Shown: positions 16,962-25,190, numbered from the stretch's first letter. The stretch is 64,000 nucleotides of DNA from Actinacidiphila acididurans (GCF_016918855.1 NZ_JADKYB010000004.1:186001-250000), one strand, 5' to 3'. Numbers and translations: made by a program. Notes: generated from the letters alone by a model not told the origin.

Positions 16962-18466
16962 GATCCGTCAACTCCCTGTGCGGGCTGGGCTGTTGTCGTA
17001 CGAAGAGCGGCAGGCGCCGCGGAGTGGCCACGACGGGCGGCGTCGCGTTCGGTGAACCTGCGCATGTCGCGGCGCGACGCGAGCACCCTGCGGTGGGTGC
17101 CGCGCTTGGTCAGCTCGCCCGGGCCGCGGCCGCCGATCAGGCGGGCGATCACGAAGAGCACCAGCACCAGCATCAGCAGCACGGCGGCCGCGCCGAAGCC
17201 GCGGGAGATCATGGCGGGCTGGGGGGACTTCACCAGTTCGAAGGTGGCCAGCGGCAGGGACACCATCGGGTTGTGGGTGGGGCTGTAGTTGGTGACGGCG
17301 GCGTAGCCCGCGGTCAGCAGCACCGGCGAGGTCTCGCCCACGCCGCGGGCGGTGCCGAGGATGACCGCGGTGGTCAGGCCGGACCGGGCGGTCGGCAGCA
17401 CCACGTGCCACACGGTGCGCCAGCGCGGCGACCCCAGGGCGTACGACGCCTCGCGCAGCGTGCCGGGCACCAGCCGGATCACCACGTCCGAGGCGCGGAT
17501 GATGATCGGCAGCATCATCACCGAGATGGCCAGCGACGCGGCGAAGCCGGACTTCTGCAGGCCGAGCGCCAGGATGGCGGTGGCGTAGATGAACAGACCG
17601 GCCACGATGGACGGCAGCGCGGTCATCGCCTCGACGACCGTACGCACGAAACGCGCGTAGCGTCCGGGCACTTCGTTGAGGAACACCGCGCACAGCAGGC
17701 CGGCCGGGACGGTCAGCACCAGGGCGATGGCGATCTCGATGAGCGTGCCGATCATGGCGTGCCGGATGCCGCCGACGCTCAGCGGGTCCAGCGGGCCGGC
17801 CTCTTTCATGTCCTGGGTGAAGAAGTTGGTGTGCCCGAGGGCTTTTCGGCCGGACCACAGGGTGTAGACGACGACGAAGGTCAGCGCCACCAGCAGGAGC
17901 AGCGCCAGTGTGTGCACCGCCACCGCGGCGATGCGGTCCCGCACCACCGGGCCGTCCTCGTCGAAGGAGACCAGCAGCGCGTACAGCCCGAGGAAGAGGA
18001 AGTACGCGAACACCACGAAGCCCAGGCCCCCGGTGAAGGGCGCGATCCGGGCGAAGAACAGCCAGGTCAGGGCGAGTGACGCGGCCGCCGCGCCGAAAAG
18101 GGCGAAAGCGTCGGTCGAGCGCACCGTGCTGGTGCTCCGCCGCCGCTCGGCGCCCGCGGTCGCGGAGGCGGGTGCGGTCGCGCCGGCCGCGCCTCCGGTA
18201 CGGGCGGGCAGCACGGTACGCGGCCGGGCGTCCGCGGGCGGCGCGGTGGCTACGGTTCCGGGCCCGGGTTCTACGGGTCCGGGTCCGGGTCCGGGTCCGG
18301 TGGGTGCGGTCGGGGGCGCCGGGGTGGTGGCCGCGGACAACGCGGCGACGACCGAGGTACCGGCGGCCGGCTCTGCGGCGGCCGGCGACACGGCGGCCCC
18401 GGGCGCCGGGTGGTCGGGGCCGGCGGGCGCGCCGAGGGCGTCCGCATCGGCTTTCTCCGTGGTCAT
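16958..18466 (-). CDS. pstA: Phosphate ABC transporter permease PstA
   Basis: 502 residues. A long Ala/Pro/Gly-rich N-terminal extension (~1-125) precedes the six-helix permease. The core shows IEIAIALVLTVPAGLLCAVFLNE, the MTALPSIVAGLFIY helix, ILALGLQKSG and the EAA-type loop EASYALGSPRWRTVWHVVLP that contacts PstB. It forms the channel with PstC. I chose ATG 18466, with AAGGAG upstream, over an in-frame GTG at 18490 that has no ribosome-binding site. It overlaps pstS by 4 nt. The extension is not needed for transport in other PstA proteins and is of unknown use. Confidence 0.9.
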   Translation of the reverse strand: MTTEKADADALGAPAGPDHPAPGAAVSPAAAEPAAGTSVVAALSAATTPAPPTAPTGPGPGPGPVEPGPGTVATAPPADARPRTVLPARTGGAAGATAPASATAGAERRRSTSTVRSTDAFALFGAAAASLALTWLFFARIAPFTGGLGFVVFAYFLFLGLYALLVSFDEDGPVVRDRIAAVAVHTLALLLLVALTFVVVYTLWSGRKALGHTNFFTQDMKEAGPLDPLSVGGIRHAMIGTLIEIAIALVLTVPAGLLCAVFLNEVPGRYARFVRTVVEAMTALPSIVAGLFIYATAILALGLQKSGFAASLAISVMMLPIIIRASDVVIRLVPGTLREASYALGSPRWRTVWHVVLPTARSGLTTAVILGTARGVGETSPVLLTAGYAAVTNYSPTHNPMVSLPLATFELVKSPQPAMISRGFGAAAVLLMLVLVLFVIARLIGGRGPGELTKRGTHRRVLASRRDMRRFTERDAARRGHSAAPAALRTTTAQPAQGVDGS

Positions 18467-18484
18467 GCGGGCGGGGTCTCCTTG

Positions 18485-18607
18485 GGTCACCGGGGTTTCC
18501 GGGCGGATCTCCGGGGGCGGGTCACCGGGGTGGGGTCACCGGGTCGGACGGTTCTGGGCGGGTGGTCCCGGCGGACAGTTCCGGGCGGGTGGTCCCGGCG
18601 GACGGTT
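18485..18607. repeat. Tandem repeats between pstC and pstA
   Basis: The 217-bp gap contains GGTCACCGGGG-like 11-mers at 18485, 18520 and 18534, then a 27-bp tandem repeat (18545-18571 and 18572-18598, two differences) reading CGGACrGTTCyGGGCGGGTG and ending in GTCCCGG, plus a 9-bp partial third copy. It may be a regulatory array or simple slippage. A gap this large inside an otherwise compact transporter set is itself unusual. Confidence 0.6.
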
Positions 18608-18683
18608 GCGGCAGGCGGTTCCTTGCCGGACAAGGCCGGCGCACCGCGCCGGGCCGGGAGCGACGTCATGCCGTCATGGGCGC

Positions 18684-19772
18684 TCACTCGGCCGTGGCGC
18701 CGGAGCGGCTGCGCGCGGCGATCGAGGACGCGGCGAAGTTGACCACCAGGGTCATCACGAAGAGCGCGAGCCCGGCCGCCATCAGCGCGGACATGCCGAA
18801 CTTGCTGGCTTCCCCGTACCGCAGCGCGATCAGCGAGGACACCGAGCTGGTGCCGCTCTGGAAGACATGCCACTGCACCTTGAAGACCGGGGAGATGACC
18901 ATGTAGACGCCGATGGTCTCGCCCAGCGCCCGGCCGAGCCCCAGCATGGTGCCGCCGATCATGCCGCCCTTGGCGAACGGCAGCACCACCGAGCGGATCA
19001 CCCCCCAGCGGGTGGCGCCGAGCGCGTACGCGCCCTCGCGTTCGCCGACCGGGGTCTGCGAGAAGACCTCGCGGACGACCGAGCAGATGATCGGGGCGAC
19101 CATCATCGCGACCACCAGTCCGGCGATGAAGGTGGAGGCGGTGTAGACGGTCGGGGTGGCCAGCGGGTCGTGCGGGTCGGCGCCGTCGACCTTGAACGGC
19201 GGGATCCACCCGAAGTTCGTGGAGATCCACCGGGCCAGGCCGATCACCTTGCCCTGGAGGAAGAACAGGCCCCACAGGCCGTAGACCACCGAGGGCACCG
19301 CGGCCATCAGGTCCACGATGCTGACCAGCGTGCGGCGCAGCCGCGGGGGTGCGTACTCGGTGATGTAGAGCGCGGTGCCGATCGCCAGCGGGACGGCGAC
19401 GATCACCGCGACCAGGGCGATCAGGCAGGTGCCGACCATCACGGCCGCGATGCCGAAGTGATGGGCGTCCGGCTCCCACGCCGACGTGGTGAGGAACTTC
19501 CACTTGGCGACGGACAGCGCCTGCCAGGCCCGGTACAGCAGGAATCCGCCGACCAGCAGCATCACGGCGAGCACCAGCCCGCCGCCGCCGCTCGCCACCA
19601 CTCGGAACACCCGGTCGGGCAGTCCGGAGTCGGCGTGCAGGCGGCGCGGCTGGTCAGGCCCGTTGTCGGCCCCGGACGGGCCCGCCGGTCCGGCCGGCCG
19701 GGCCCACCGGGGTGCCCGGGTTGACCGGCCGATGGCCTTGCCCGGTTCGGCCCCTCGTGCCCCTGTTCGCAT
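18684..19772 (-). CDS. pstC: Phosphate ABC transporter permease PstC
   Basis: 362 residues. A basic/Pro-rich cytoplasmic N-terminus (~1-55) precedes six membrane helices. PstC features include LAIGTALYITEYAPPRLRR, LMAAVPSVVYGLWGLFFLQG, and the EAA loop REGAYALGATRWGVIRSVVLP. It pairs with PstA. ATG 19772 is chosen as the only good initiator close to the family N-terminus, but it lacks a clear ribosome-binding site; a GTG seven codons upstream is possible. It is the first gene of the minus-strand array, behind a gap with GTTCAC motifs. Confidence 0.9.
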   Translation of the reverse strand: MRTGARGAEPGKAIGRSTRAPRWARPAGPAGPSGADNGPDQPRRLHADSGLPDRVFRVVASGGGGLVLAVMLLVGGFLLYRAWQALSVAKWKFLTTSAWEPDAHHFGIAAVMVGTCLIALVAVIVAVPLAIGTALYITEYAPPRLRRTLVSIVDLMAAVPSVVYGLWGLFFLQGKVIGLARWISTNFGWIPPFKVDGADPHDPLATPTVYTASTFIAGLVVAMMVAPIICSVVREVFSQTPVGEREGAYALGATRWGVIRSVVLPFAKGGMIGGTMLGLGRALGETIGVYMVISPVFKVQWHVFQSGTSSVSSLIALRYGEASKFGMSALMAAGLALFVMTLVVNFAASSIAARSRSGATAE

Positions 19773-19823
19773 CGTCACGGCAGGAACGCTCACGGGGTGC
19801 GATGGCCGCGCTCGCACGGTCGT

Positions 19824-19865
19824 GTGAACGACAGCACCCGTAGGGGCAACTTCCGTTCACCTACC
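19824..19865. promoter_or_regulatory. GTTCAC half-boxes upstream of pstC (candidate PhoP region)
   Basis: Two opposed GTTCAC-type sequences lie upstream of pstC: GTTCAC on the minus strand at 19824-19829 and GTTCACCTACC on the plus strand at 19855-19865. Streptomycete PhoP binds 11-nt repeats beginning GTTCACC. Only single units are seen rather than phased pairs, so this is a plausible but unproven PHO region. Confidence 0.4.
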
Positions 19866-19953
19866 GGCACGTACAGTCATGATCCCGTGAGGAATTCGTG
19901 GCCGAAGGGCGCGCAGCGGGACGCGGGTAGACCCGGCCCGCCGGCGCGGCCGG

Positions 19954-20343
19954 TCAGTTCGCGTCGTCCCACGGGATCGCTTCAGCCACGGCAAGGCCCT
20001 GCAATAACAGCCGGAACCGGTCGTAAGCGGCCTGACACGTCGAGTGTCTTTCGTACGCCCGGGCGGACTCGGCCTGCACTCGCCCGTCGGCGTCGCGTAA
20101 CCGCCATATCCAGCCATTCGACTCGGCTGCGTGCTGCACTCCCCCGACCAGACCTTCGGAGGACTCGCACAAATCCTGGAACGCCGCCCGGCACAGCGCG
20201 TCGTCCGGATACGCCACCGCGCCCAGCGCGATCACCCGTCCGTTGTTCGCCGTCAATCGCCATGAGTACCACCCGTTCTCGTCGATGCCGACCTGGCATC
20301 GAATCCCGACCGCACTGACCCCGCCGCCCATTGCCCCGGCCAT
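19954..20343 (-). CDS. YegP-like (UPF0339) double-repeat protein
   Basis: 129 residues made of two similar modules of ~50 residues: WYSWRLTANNGRVIALGAVAY…F and WIWRLRDADGRVQAESARAY…F. This W-x-W-R-L-x-x-x-N/D-G-x-x-[IV] pattern is the DUF1508/YegP fold, a small beta-beta-beta-alpha unit of unknown biochemical role often found in tandem. The ATG at 20343 is preceded by AGGGGG. It is cytosolic, with no signal or membrane segment. The neighbours are unrelated. Confidence 0.65.
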   Translation of the reverse strand: MAGAMGGGVSAVGIRCQVGIDENGWYSWRLTANNGRVIALGAVAYPDDALCRAAFQDLCESSEGLVGGVQHAAESNGWIWRLRDADGRVQAESARAYERHSTCQAAYDRFRLLLQGLAVAEAIPWDDAN

Positions 20344-20508
20344 GACCGCCCCCTGTCGACCTGCTTGGTATCCCGTCAAGCAAGGCTGCACGCGGCGCCA
20401 CGGCGTGTGGCGCGACGAGGCGCGTGTGATGCGTGGCGTGCGTGCAGCACGGGCAATGTATGTGGAGTTCCGACAGTCCCGGCGGGCTCACAGGTTGCTG
20501 AAGGCATC

Positions 20509-20541
20509 CTTCACCGCGATGTTGCCCCTCGTTCACCGCTG
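20509..20541 (+). promoter_or_regulatory. Phased PHO-box-like direct repeat
   Basis: CTTCACCGCGA (20509-20519), a degenerate TGTTGCCCCTC (20520-20530) and GTTCACCGCTG (20531-20541) make an 11-nt-phased array, which is the geometry of streptomycete PHO boxes. It lies in the 282-bp gap between the PH-like membrane protein and the YegP-like gene. Direct repeats can arise by chance in this GC context, so confidence is low. Confidence 0.35.
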
Positions 20542-20625
20542 GCGACTCTCCGTGAGGGGAACGCTCCCATTTAAGGGGTGCAGCCTTGCCGCGCTCCGTA
20601 CATCGGCCGGGCCGGCCGGCCCGGA

Positions 20626-21303
20626 TCAGCCGCCGATGGCGAGCAGGATGATCAGTACGACGGCGCCGGCCGCGGCGGGACCCATGACCTCCCACGCCCA
20701 GCGGACCGTGGCCTCCGGTCGCTCGGCGGGGTCCTCCGGGGCGGGGTTGCGCTCGGCCAGCTCGCGCAGTTCGAGCACGGCCTGGTCGGAGAACGCCCGG
20801 ATGGTGTCGTCGGCGCCGGGCGTCGGCGGGCGGCGCCGGGCCGCCGGGCCGGGGATGCCGAACGGGCCGGTCCGCTCCTCGCCGGCCGCCTTGGCCCGGG
20901 CGTCCTGGCGGGCGGCGCGCTTGCGGGCCCGCAGCGAGACCGGGATCGCCCACAGCTGGTACTTCTTGTCGCCCGCGAACAATTCCGTCGAGTACGACGC
21001 GCGCACCGCGTCCACGGCCACCCACGGCAGCGTGATCGTCCGCAGCGGGTTCCGGATCCGCACCCGCTCGGCCCCCGCATAAACGGCCGGCCGCACGGTG
21101 AACGCCACGATCAGCGGCACCGCGAGCAGCAGCGCGGCCAGCGCGAGCCACGGCGTGTGCCCGCTCCCCCGCGCCACCGCGTCGCCCCCGATCCACCCGG
21201 CCAGCGCGAGCATCGCGATTCCGCCCACCACCCCACCGGTCGAGCGGTACACCCGGTCGGCATACTGCTGCGTGTTCTGGTGGTCGGTGCGGGGGTTCGT
21301 CAT
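20626..21303 (-). CDS. PH domain-like membrane protein
   Basis: 225 residues. Two N-terminal membrane helices (~22-43 and ~48-66) are followed by a short region typical of actinobacterial bPH2/YdbT-like proteins (YAGAERVRIRNPLRTITLPWVAVDAVRA), then a charged linker (residues ~125-200) and a C-terminal hydrophobic helix. The IRNPLRTITLPWVAV pattern is the core strand of these PH-like domains. Function unknown; membrane stress or lipid binding is proposed for relatives. ATG 21303 starts the first polar stretch (MTNPRTDHQ). The gene is convergent with nothing and ends 282 bp before the YegP-like gene. Confidence 0.7.
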   Translation of the reverse strand: MTNPRTDHQNTQQYADRVYRSTGGVVGGIAMLALAGWIGGDAVARGSGHTPWLALAALLLAVPLIVAFTVRPAVYAGAERVRIRNPLRTITLPWVAVDAVRASYSTELFAGDKKYQLWAIPVSLRARKRAARQDARAKAAGEERTGPFGIPGPAARRRPPTPGADDTIRAFSDQAVLELRELAERNPAPEDPAERPEATVRWAWEVMGPAAAGAVVLIILLAIGG

Positions 21304-21441
21304 AAGCCCCGATTGTGCCTGATCGTTTGCACTGGGCTGCCCCCGGACGTGGTTGCGGCTGTGCATCACCTCGCCTTTTCCGAGCCTGGGCTCGACCGGG
21401 TGGGCCTTCGCACTCCGTGCGGGGGTTCGCCGGGGACAGGT

Positions 21442-21569
21442 AGGGGCGCGGGGAACTGCGCGAGCAACCGCTGACGGCCGGTGGTCCGGAGACGGCAGCA
21501 ACTGCCCCTTCGGGCCGGTGGCGACCCGCGCCACGGTGGTCGGTTGCTCGCGCAGTTCCCCGCGCCCCT
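21442..21569. repeat. 28-bp perfect inverted repeat of dispersed GCGCAGTTCCCC element
   Basis: The arm at 21442-21469 is the exact reverse complement of 21542-21569, whose core reads GCTCGCGCAGTTCCCCGCGC; the loop is 72 bp. Related copies occur at about 25284-25346 and 53205-53250. The sequence following the right arm (CCCCTGGGTACTCCGG) recurs at 25331-25346. This looks like a dispersed intergenic element of streptomycetes. Confidence 0.8.
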
Positions 21570-21704
21570 GGGTACTCCGGTGGCACCGCAGCGCGCATGA
21601 TCCCGCGCCCCTGACGGGGCGCTTCCGGCGAACCGCCCGCCGCCAGGCGGGCCCACGGGGTATTCCCGGGCGGAGCCCGAAGCACCCGCAGGGGTGGAAG
21701 ATGG

Positions 21705-21716
21705 TTACGCGCGTAG
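21705..21716. promoter_or_regulatory. Operator TTACGCGCGTAG before deoC
   Basis: TTACGCGCGTAG with central perfect palindrome TACGCGCGTA, ending 19 bp before the deoC ATG. It shares CGCGCGTAGATAT with the site before adenosine deaminase. Same spacing to the start codon as at the PNP gene, which argues for a common repressor. Confidence 0.7.
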
Positions 21717-21735
21717 ATATGGTGAGCTGGTGAGC

Positions 21736-22749
21736 ATGGACACAGAGGTGAGCGCAAGGGCGGCCGGGCCCCGGGCCGGGGGTGGGGCGACGGGGTGGGA
21801 AGGGGTGACCGGCTCCGTCACCGGTTCGGATGCGGCCCTGAAAAGATTCCTGCACGGCCTGCCCGGAGTGGACGCCGTGGGGCTGGAGGAGCGCGCCGCG
21901 GTGCTGGGCACGCGGTCGATCAAGACGAGCGCGAAGGCGTACGCGATCGACCTGGCGATCTCGATGATCGACCTGACGACGCTGGAGGGCGCGGACACCC
22001 CGGGCAAGGTGCGCACGCTGTGCGCGAAGGGGATGCGGCCCGACCCGGGTGACCGGGCGGTCCCGCAGGTCGCGGCAATATGCGTCTACCCGGACATGGT
22101 GGCCGTGGCGAAGGACGCCCTGAAGGGCTCGGGGGTCCAGGTCGCGTCGGTGGCCACCGCCTTCCCGTCGGGCCGGGCGGCGCTCGAGGTCAAGCTCGCC
22201 GACACCCGGGCGGCGGTCGCCGCGGGCGCCGACGAGATCGACATGGTGATCGACCGCGGCGCGTTCCTGGCCGGCCGCTACCTCGAGGTCTTCGAGCAGA
22301 TCCAGGCGGTCGGGGAGGCGTGCGTACGCCCGGACAGCAGCCGCGCCCACCTCAAGGTGATCTTCGAGAACGGCGAGCTGGCCACGTACGACAACATCCG
22401 CCGCTGCTCGTGGCTGGCGATGCTGGCCGGCGCGGACTTCATCAAGACCTCCACCGGCAAGGTCGCGGTCAACGCGACCCCGGCGGGCACCCTGCTGATG
22501 CTGGAGGCGGTGCGCGACTTCCGCCGGATGACCGGCGTGCAGGTCGGAGTCAAGCCGGCCGGCGGCATCCGTACCGCGAAGGACGCCGTGAAGTACCTGG
22601 TGCTGGTCAACGAGACGGCCGGCGAGGACTGGCTGTCCCCGCAGTGGTTCCGCTTCGGCGCCTCCAGCCTGCTCAACGACCTGCTGATGCAGCGGCAGAA
22701 GCTCGCCACCGGCCGCTACTCCGGCCCCGACTACGTCACGGTGGACTGA
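21736..22749 (+). CDS. deoC: Deoxyribose-phosphate aldolase
   Basis: Class I aldolase splitting 2-deoxyribose-5-phosphate to acetaldehyde and glyceraldehyde-3-phosphate, 337 residues. Seen: AICVYPDMV, GADEIDMVID (catalytic Asp), FIKTSTGK (Schiff-base Lys237) and KPAGGIRT (second catalytic Lys). About 60 residues of N-terminal extension precede the usual IDLTTL start of the barrel, as in other actinobacterial enzymes. ATG 21736 follows GGTGAG; an in-frame ATG at 21694 lies upstream of the operator and is unlikely. The next gene begins 2 bp after the stop, so the acetaldehyde produced may be oxidised by its product. Confidence 0.95.
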   Translation: MDTEVSARAAGPRAGGGATGWEGVTGSVTGSDAALKRFLHGLPGVDAVGLEERAAVLGTRSIKTSAKAYAIDLAISMIDLTTLEGADTPGKVRTLCAKGMRPDPGDRAVPQVAAICVYPDMVAVAKDALKGSGVQVASVATAFPSGRAALEVKLADTRAAVAAGADEIDMVIDRGAFLAGRYLEVFEQIQAVGEACVRPDSSRAHLKVIFENGELATYDNIRRCSWLAMLAGADFIKTSTGKVAVNATPAGTLLMLEAVRDFRRMTGVQVGVKPAGGIRTAKDAVKYLVLVNETAGEDWLSPQWFRFGASSLLNDLLMQRQKLATGRYSGPDYVTVD

Positions 22750-22751
22750 TC

Positions 22752-24209
22752 ATGGCATTCGCCTACGCACCCGCGCCCGAGTCCCGCGCGATCGTCGACA
22801 TCGCCCCTTCCTACGGTCTGTTCATCGACGGCGAGTTCACCGAGTCCGCCGACGGCCGGGTCTTCAAGTCGGTCTCCCCCTCCTCGGAGGAGGTGCTGGC
22901 CGAGGTCGCCCGGGCCGGCGAGCGGGACGTGGACCGCGCGGTCAAGGCCGCCCGCCGCGCGTTCGCCACCTGGTCCGCGCTGCCCGGCGCCGAACGCGGG
23001 AAGTACCTGTTCCGGATCGCCCGCATCCTCCAGGAGCGGTCCCGCGAGCTGGCCGTCCTGGAATCGCTGGACAACGGCAAGCCGATCCGCGAGACCCGCG
23101 ACTTCGACCTGCCGACGGTCGCCGCGCACTTCTTCTACTACGCCGGCTGGGCGGACAAGCTGAAGTACGCGGTCACCGGGCGGAGCCCGATGTCAGGCAC
23201 GAGCGGGCCCGACCCGAAGCCGCTGGGCGTGGCCGGCCAGGTCATCCCGTGGAACTTCCCGCTGCTGATGCTGGCCTGGAAGGTCGCCCCGGCGCTGGCC
23301 ACCGGCAACACGGTGGTGCTCAAGCCCGCCGAGACCACCCCGCTGTCCGCGCTGTTCTTCGCGGACGTGTGCCGCCAGGCCGGCCTGCCCCGCGGCGTGG
23401 TCAACATCCTGCCCGGCTACGGCGACGCGGGCGCGGCGCTGGTGGCGCACGAGGACGTGGACAAGGTCGCGTTCACCGGCTCCACCGAGGTCGGCCGGTC
23501 CATCGCCCGCGCGGTGGCCGGCACCCGCAAGAAGGTCACCCTCGAACTCGGCGGCAAGGCGGCGAACATCGTCTTCGACGACGCCCCGATCGACCAGGCC
23601 GTCGAGGGCGTCGTCAAGGGCATCTTCTTCAACCAGGGCCACGTGTGCTCCGCCGGCTCCCGCCTGCTGGTCCAGGAGTCGATCCAGGACGAGCTGCTGG
23701 ACGCGCTCAAGCGCCGGATGAGCACGCTGCGGGTCGGCGACCCGCTGGACAAGAACACCGACATCGGCGCGATCAACTCCCCCGAGCAGCTCGCGAGGAT
23801 CACCGAGCTGGCGGCGGCGGGCGAGGCCGAGGGCGCCGAACGCTGGGCGCCGGCCTGCGAACTGCCCTCGTCCGGCTACTGGTTCGCGCCCACCCTGTTC
23901 ACCGGGGTCAGCCAGGCGCACAGGATCGCCCGCGAGGAGATCTTCGGCCCGGTGCTGTCCGTACTGACCTTCCGCACCCCCGCGGAGGCGGTGGAGAAGG
24001 CGAACAACACCCCGTACGGGCTGTCGGCCGGCATCTGGACGGAGAAGGGTTCGCGGATCCTGTCCGTGGCGAACAAGCTGCGGGCCGGGGTGGTGTGGGC
24101 CAACACGTTCAACCAGTTCGACCCGACCTCGCCGTTCGGCGGCTACAAGGAGTCCGGTTACGGCCGGGAGGGCGGCCGGCACGGCCTGGAGGCGTACCTC
24201 GATGTCTGA
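22752..24209 (+). CDS. Aldehyde dehydrogenase (NAD(P)+), deoC operon
   Basis: Full-length aldehyde dehydrogenase of 485 residues. The cofactor segment is GQVIPWNFPLLM, the hinge is VAFTGSTEVGR, the catalytic Glu is in LELGGKAANIV, and the catalytic Cys299 is in NQGHVCSAGSR. The C-terminal oligomerisation stretch includes PFGGYKESGYGRE. Starting 2 bp after deoC, it is best placed to oxidise acetaldehyde from deoxyribose catabolism, though that substrate is inferred from position. Its stop lies inside the start of the following shorter dehydrogenase-like gene (8-nt overlap). Confidence 0.93.
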   Translation: MAFAYAPAPESRAIVDIAPSYGLFIDGEFTESADGRVFKSVSPSSEEVLAEVARAGERDVDRAVKAARRAFATWSALPGAERGKYLFRIARILQERSRELAVLESLDNGKPIRETRDFDLPTVAAHFFYYAGWADKLKYAVTGRSPMSGTSGPDPKPLGVAGQVIPWNFPLLMLAWKVAPALATGNTVVLKPAETTPLSALFFADVCRQAGLPRGVVNILPGYGDAGAALVAHEDVDKVAFTGSTEVGRSIARAVAGTRKKVTLELGGKAANIVFDDAPIDQAVEGVVKGIFFNQGHVCSAGSRLLVQESIQDELLDALKRRMSTLRVGDPLDKNTDIGAINSPEQLARITELAAAGEAEGAERWAPACELPSSGYWFAPTLFTGVSQAHRIAREEIFGPVLSVLTFRTPAEAVEKANNTPYGLSAGIWTEKGSRILSVANKLRAGVVWANTFNQFDPTSPFGGYKESGYGREGGRHGLEAYLDV

Positions 24210-25173
24210 TAAGTCCAGCAAGCAGGAGAAGCGGGGCGGGAAGGCCGCCCGGGCCGAGGACGCGGAGCAGGCCGACGCGGTCGTGGAGACACCCGTCGCC
24301 GCGGCGCCGACGCGGCTGAGCGTGTTCAAGACCTACAAGCTGTACGTCGGGGGGAAGTTCCCCCGCTCCGAGAGCGGCCGGGTGTACGAGGTGACCGACT
24401 CCACGGACAAGTGGCTGGCCAACGCGCCGCAGGCCTCCCGCAAGGACGCCCGGGACGCGGTGGTCGCCGCGCGCAAGGCCGTGCCCGGCTGGTCGGGCGC
24501 GACCGCGTACAACCGCGGTCAGGTGCTGTACCGCGTCGCGGAGATGCTGGAGGGGCGGCGCGAGCAGTTCGCCCGCGAGGTCGCCGACGCGGAGGGGCTG
24601 ACGCCGGACGAGGCGGCGGCCGTGGTGGACGCGGCCGTCGACCGCTGGGTCTGGTACGCGGGCTGGACGGACAAGATCGCCCAGGTGGTGGGCGGTGCGA
24701 ATCCCGTGGCCGGACCCTTCTTCAACCTGTCCACGCCCGAGCCGACCGGCGTGGTCGCCGTCCTCGCCCCCCAGGAGTCCTCGCTGCTCGGCCTGGTCTC
24801 CGTCGTGGCCCCGGTGATCGCCACCGGCAACACGGCTGTCGTCGTCGCCTCGCAGCGGGCGCCGCTTCCCGCTCTTTCCCTGAGCGAGGTCCTGGCCACC
24901 TCCGACGTGCCCGCAGGCGTCGTCAACGTGCTTTCCGGGTTCACCGCGGAATTGGGTGCGCCTCTTGCCGCTCACCTCGACGTCAACGGGCTCGACCTGA
25001 CCGGCGCGGACGCCGAGCTGGCGCGCGAGCTGGAGATCTCCGCGGCCGAGAACCTGAAGCGCGTGCGCAGGCCCTCGGCGGCCGGCCCGGAGGACTGGCA
25101 GGCGGATCCCGGGGTGGAGCGGTTGACGGCGTGGCTCGAGACGAAGACGGTCTGGCACCCGATCGGCGTGTAG
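24202..25173 (+). CDS. Short aldehyde dehydrogenase-like protein lacking the catalytic domain
   Basis: 323 residues. After a charged, Lys/Ala-rich N-terminus (~1-40) it follows the first half of the aldehyde dehydrogenase fold: LYVGGKFPRSESGR, WVWYAGWTDKIAQVVG, PTGVVAVLAPQESSLLG and VIATGNTAVVVAS. The chain then shortens. The FTGS hinge is reduced to LDLTGADAELA, and there is no LELGG glutamate and no catalytic Cys. It overlaps the full-length gene by 8 nt, so translation is coupled. I infer a non-catalytic partner or regulator of that enzyme; the frame is clean, so it is not simple decay. Confidence 0.8.
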   Translation: MSDKSSKQEKRGGKAARAEDAEQADAVVETPVAAAPTRLSVFKTYKLYVGGKFPRSESGRVYEVTDSTDKWLANAPQASRKDARDAVVAARKAVPGWSGATAYNRGQVLYRVAEMLEGRREQFAREVADAEGLTPDEAAAVVDAAVDRWVWYAGWTDKIAQVVGGANPVAGPFFNLSTPEPTGVVAVLAPQESSLLGLVSVVAPVIATGNTAVVVASQRAPLPALSLSEVLATSDVPAGVVNVLSGFTAELGAPLAAHLDVNGLDLTGADAELARELEISAAENLKRVRRPSAAGPEDWQADPGVERLTAWLETKTVWHPIGV

Positions 25174-25190
25174 CTCGGCTTCTTCTTCGT

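Larger units (their letters stand above)
21304..21735. other. Intergenic gap carrying inverted dispersed element and deoC operator
   Basis: No gene is seen. The gap is the divergent control region between the PH-like gene and deoC. It holds a 28-bp perfect inverted repeat (21442-21469 / 21542-21569) and the TACGCGCGTA operator near its deoC end, listed separately. Confidence 0.7.

Noticed and set aside
17651..17660. ACGCGCGTAG match inside pstA
   Set aside because: It lies deep in coding sequence and lacks the second arm (flank GAA… instead of TCT); treated as chance, unlike the four promoter sites.
18485..18544. GGTCACCGGGG repeats as PhoP boxes for pstA
   Set aside because: They fit 10 of 11 consensus positions but are spaced 35 and 14 nt apart, not in 11-nt phase, and point away from pstA; kept only as repeats.
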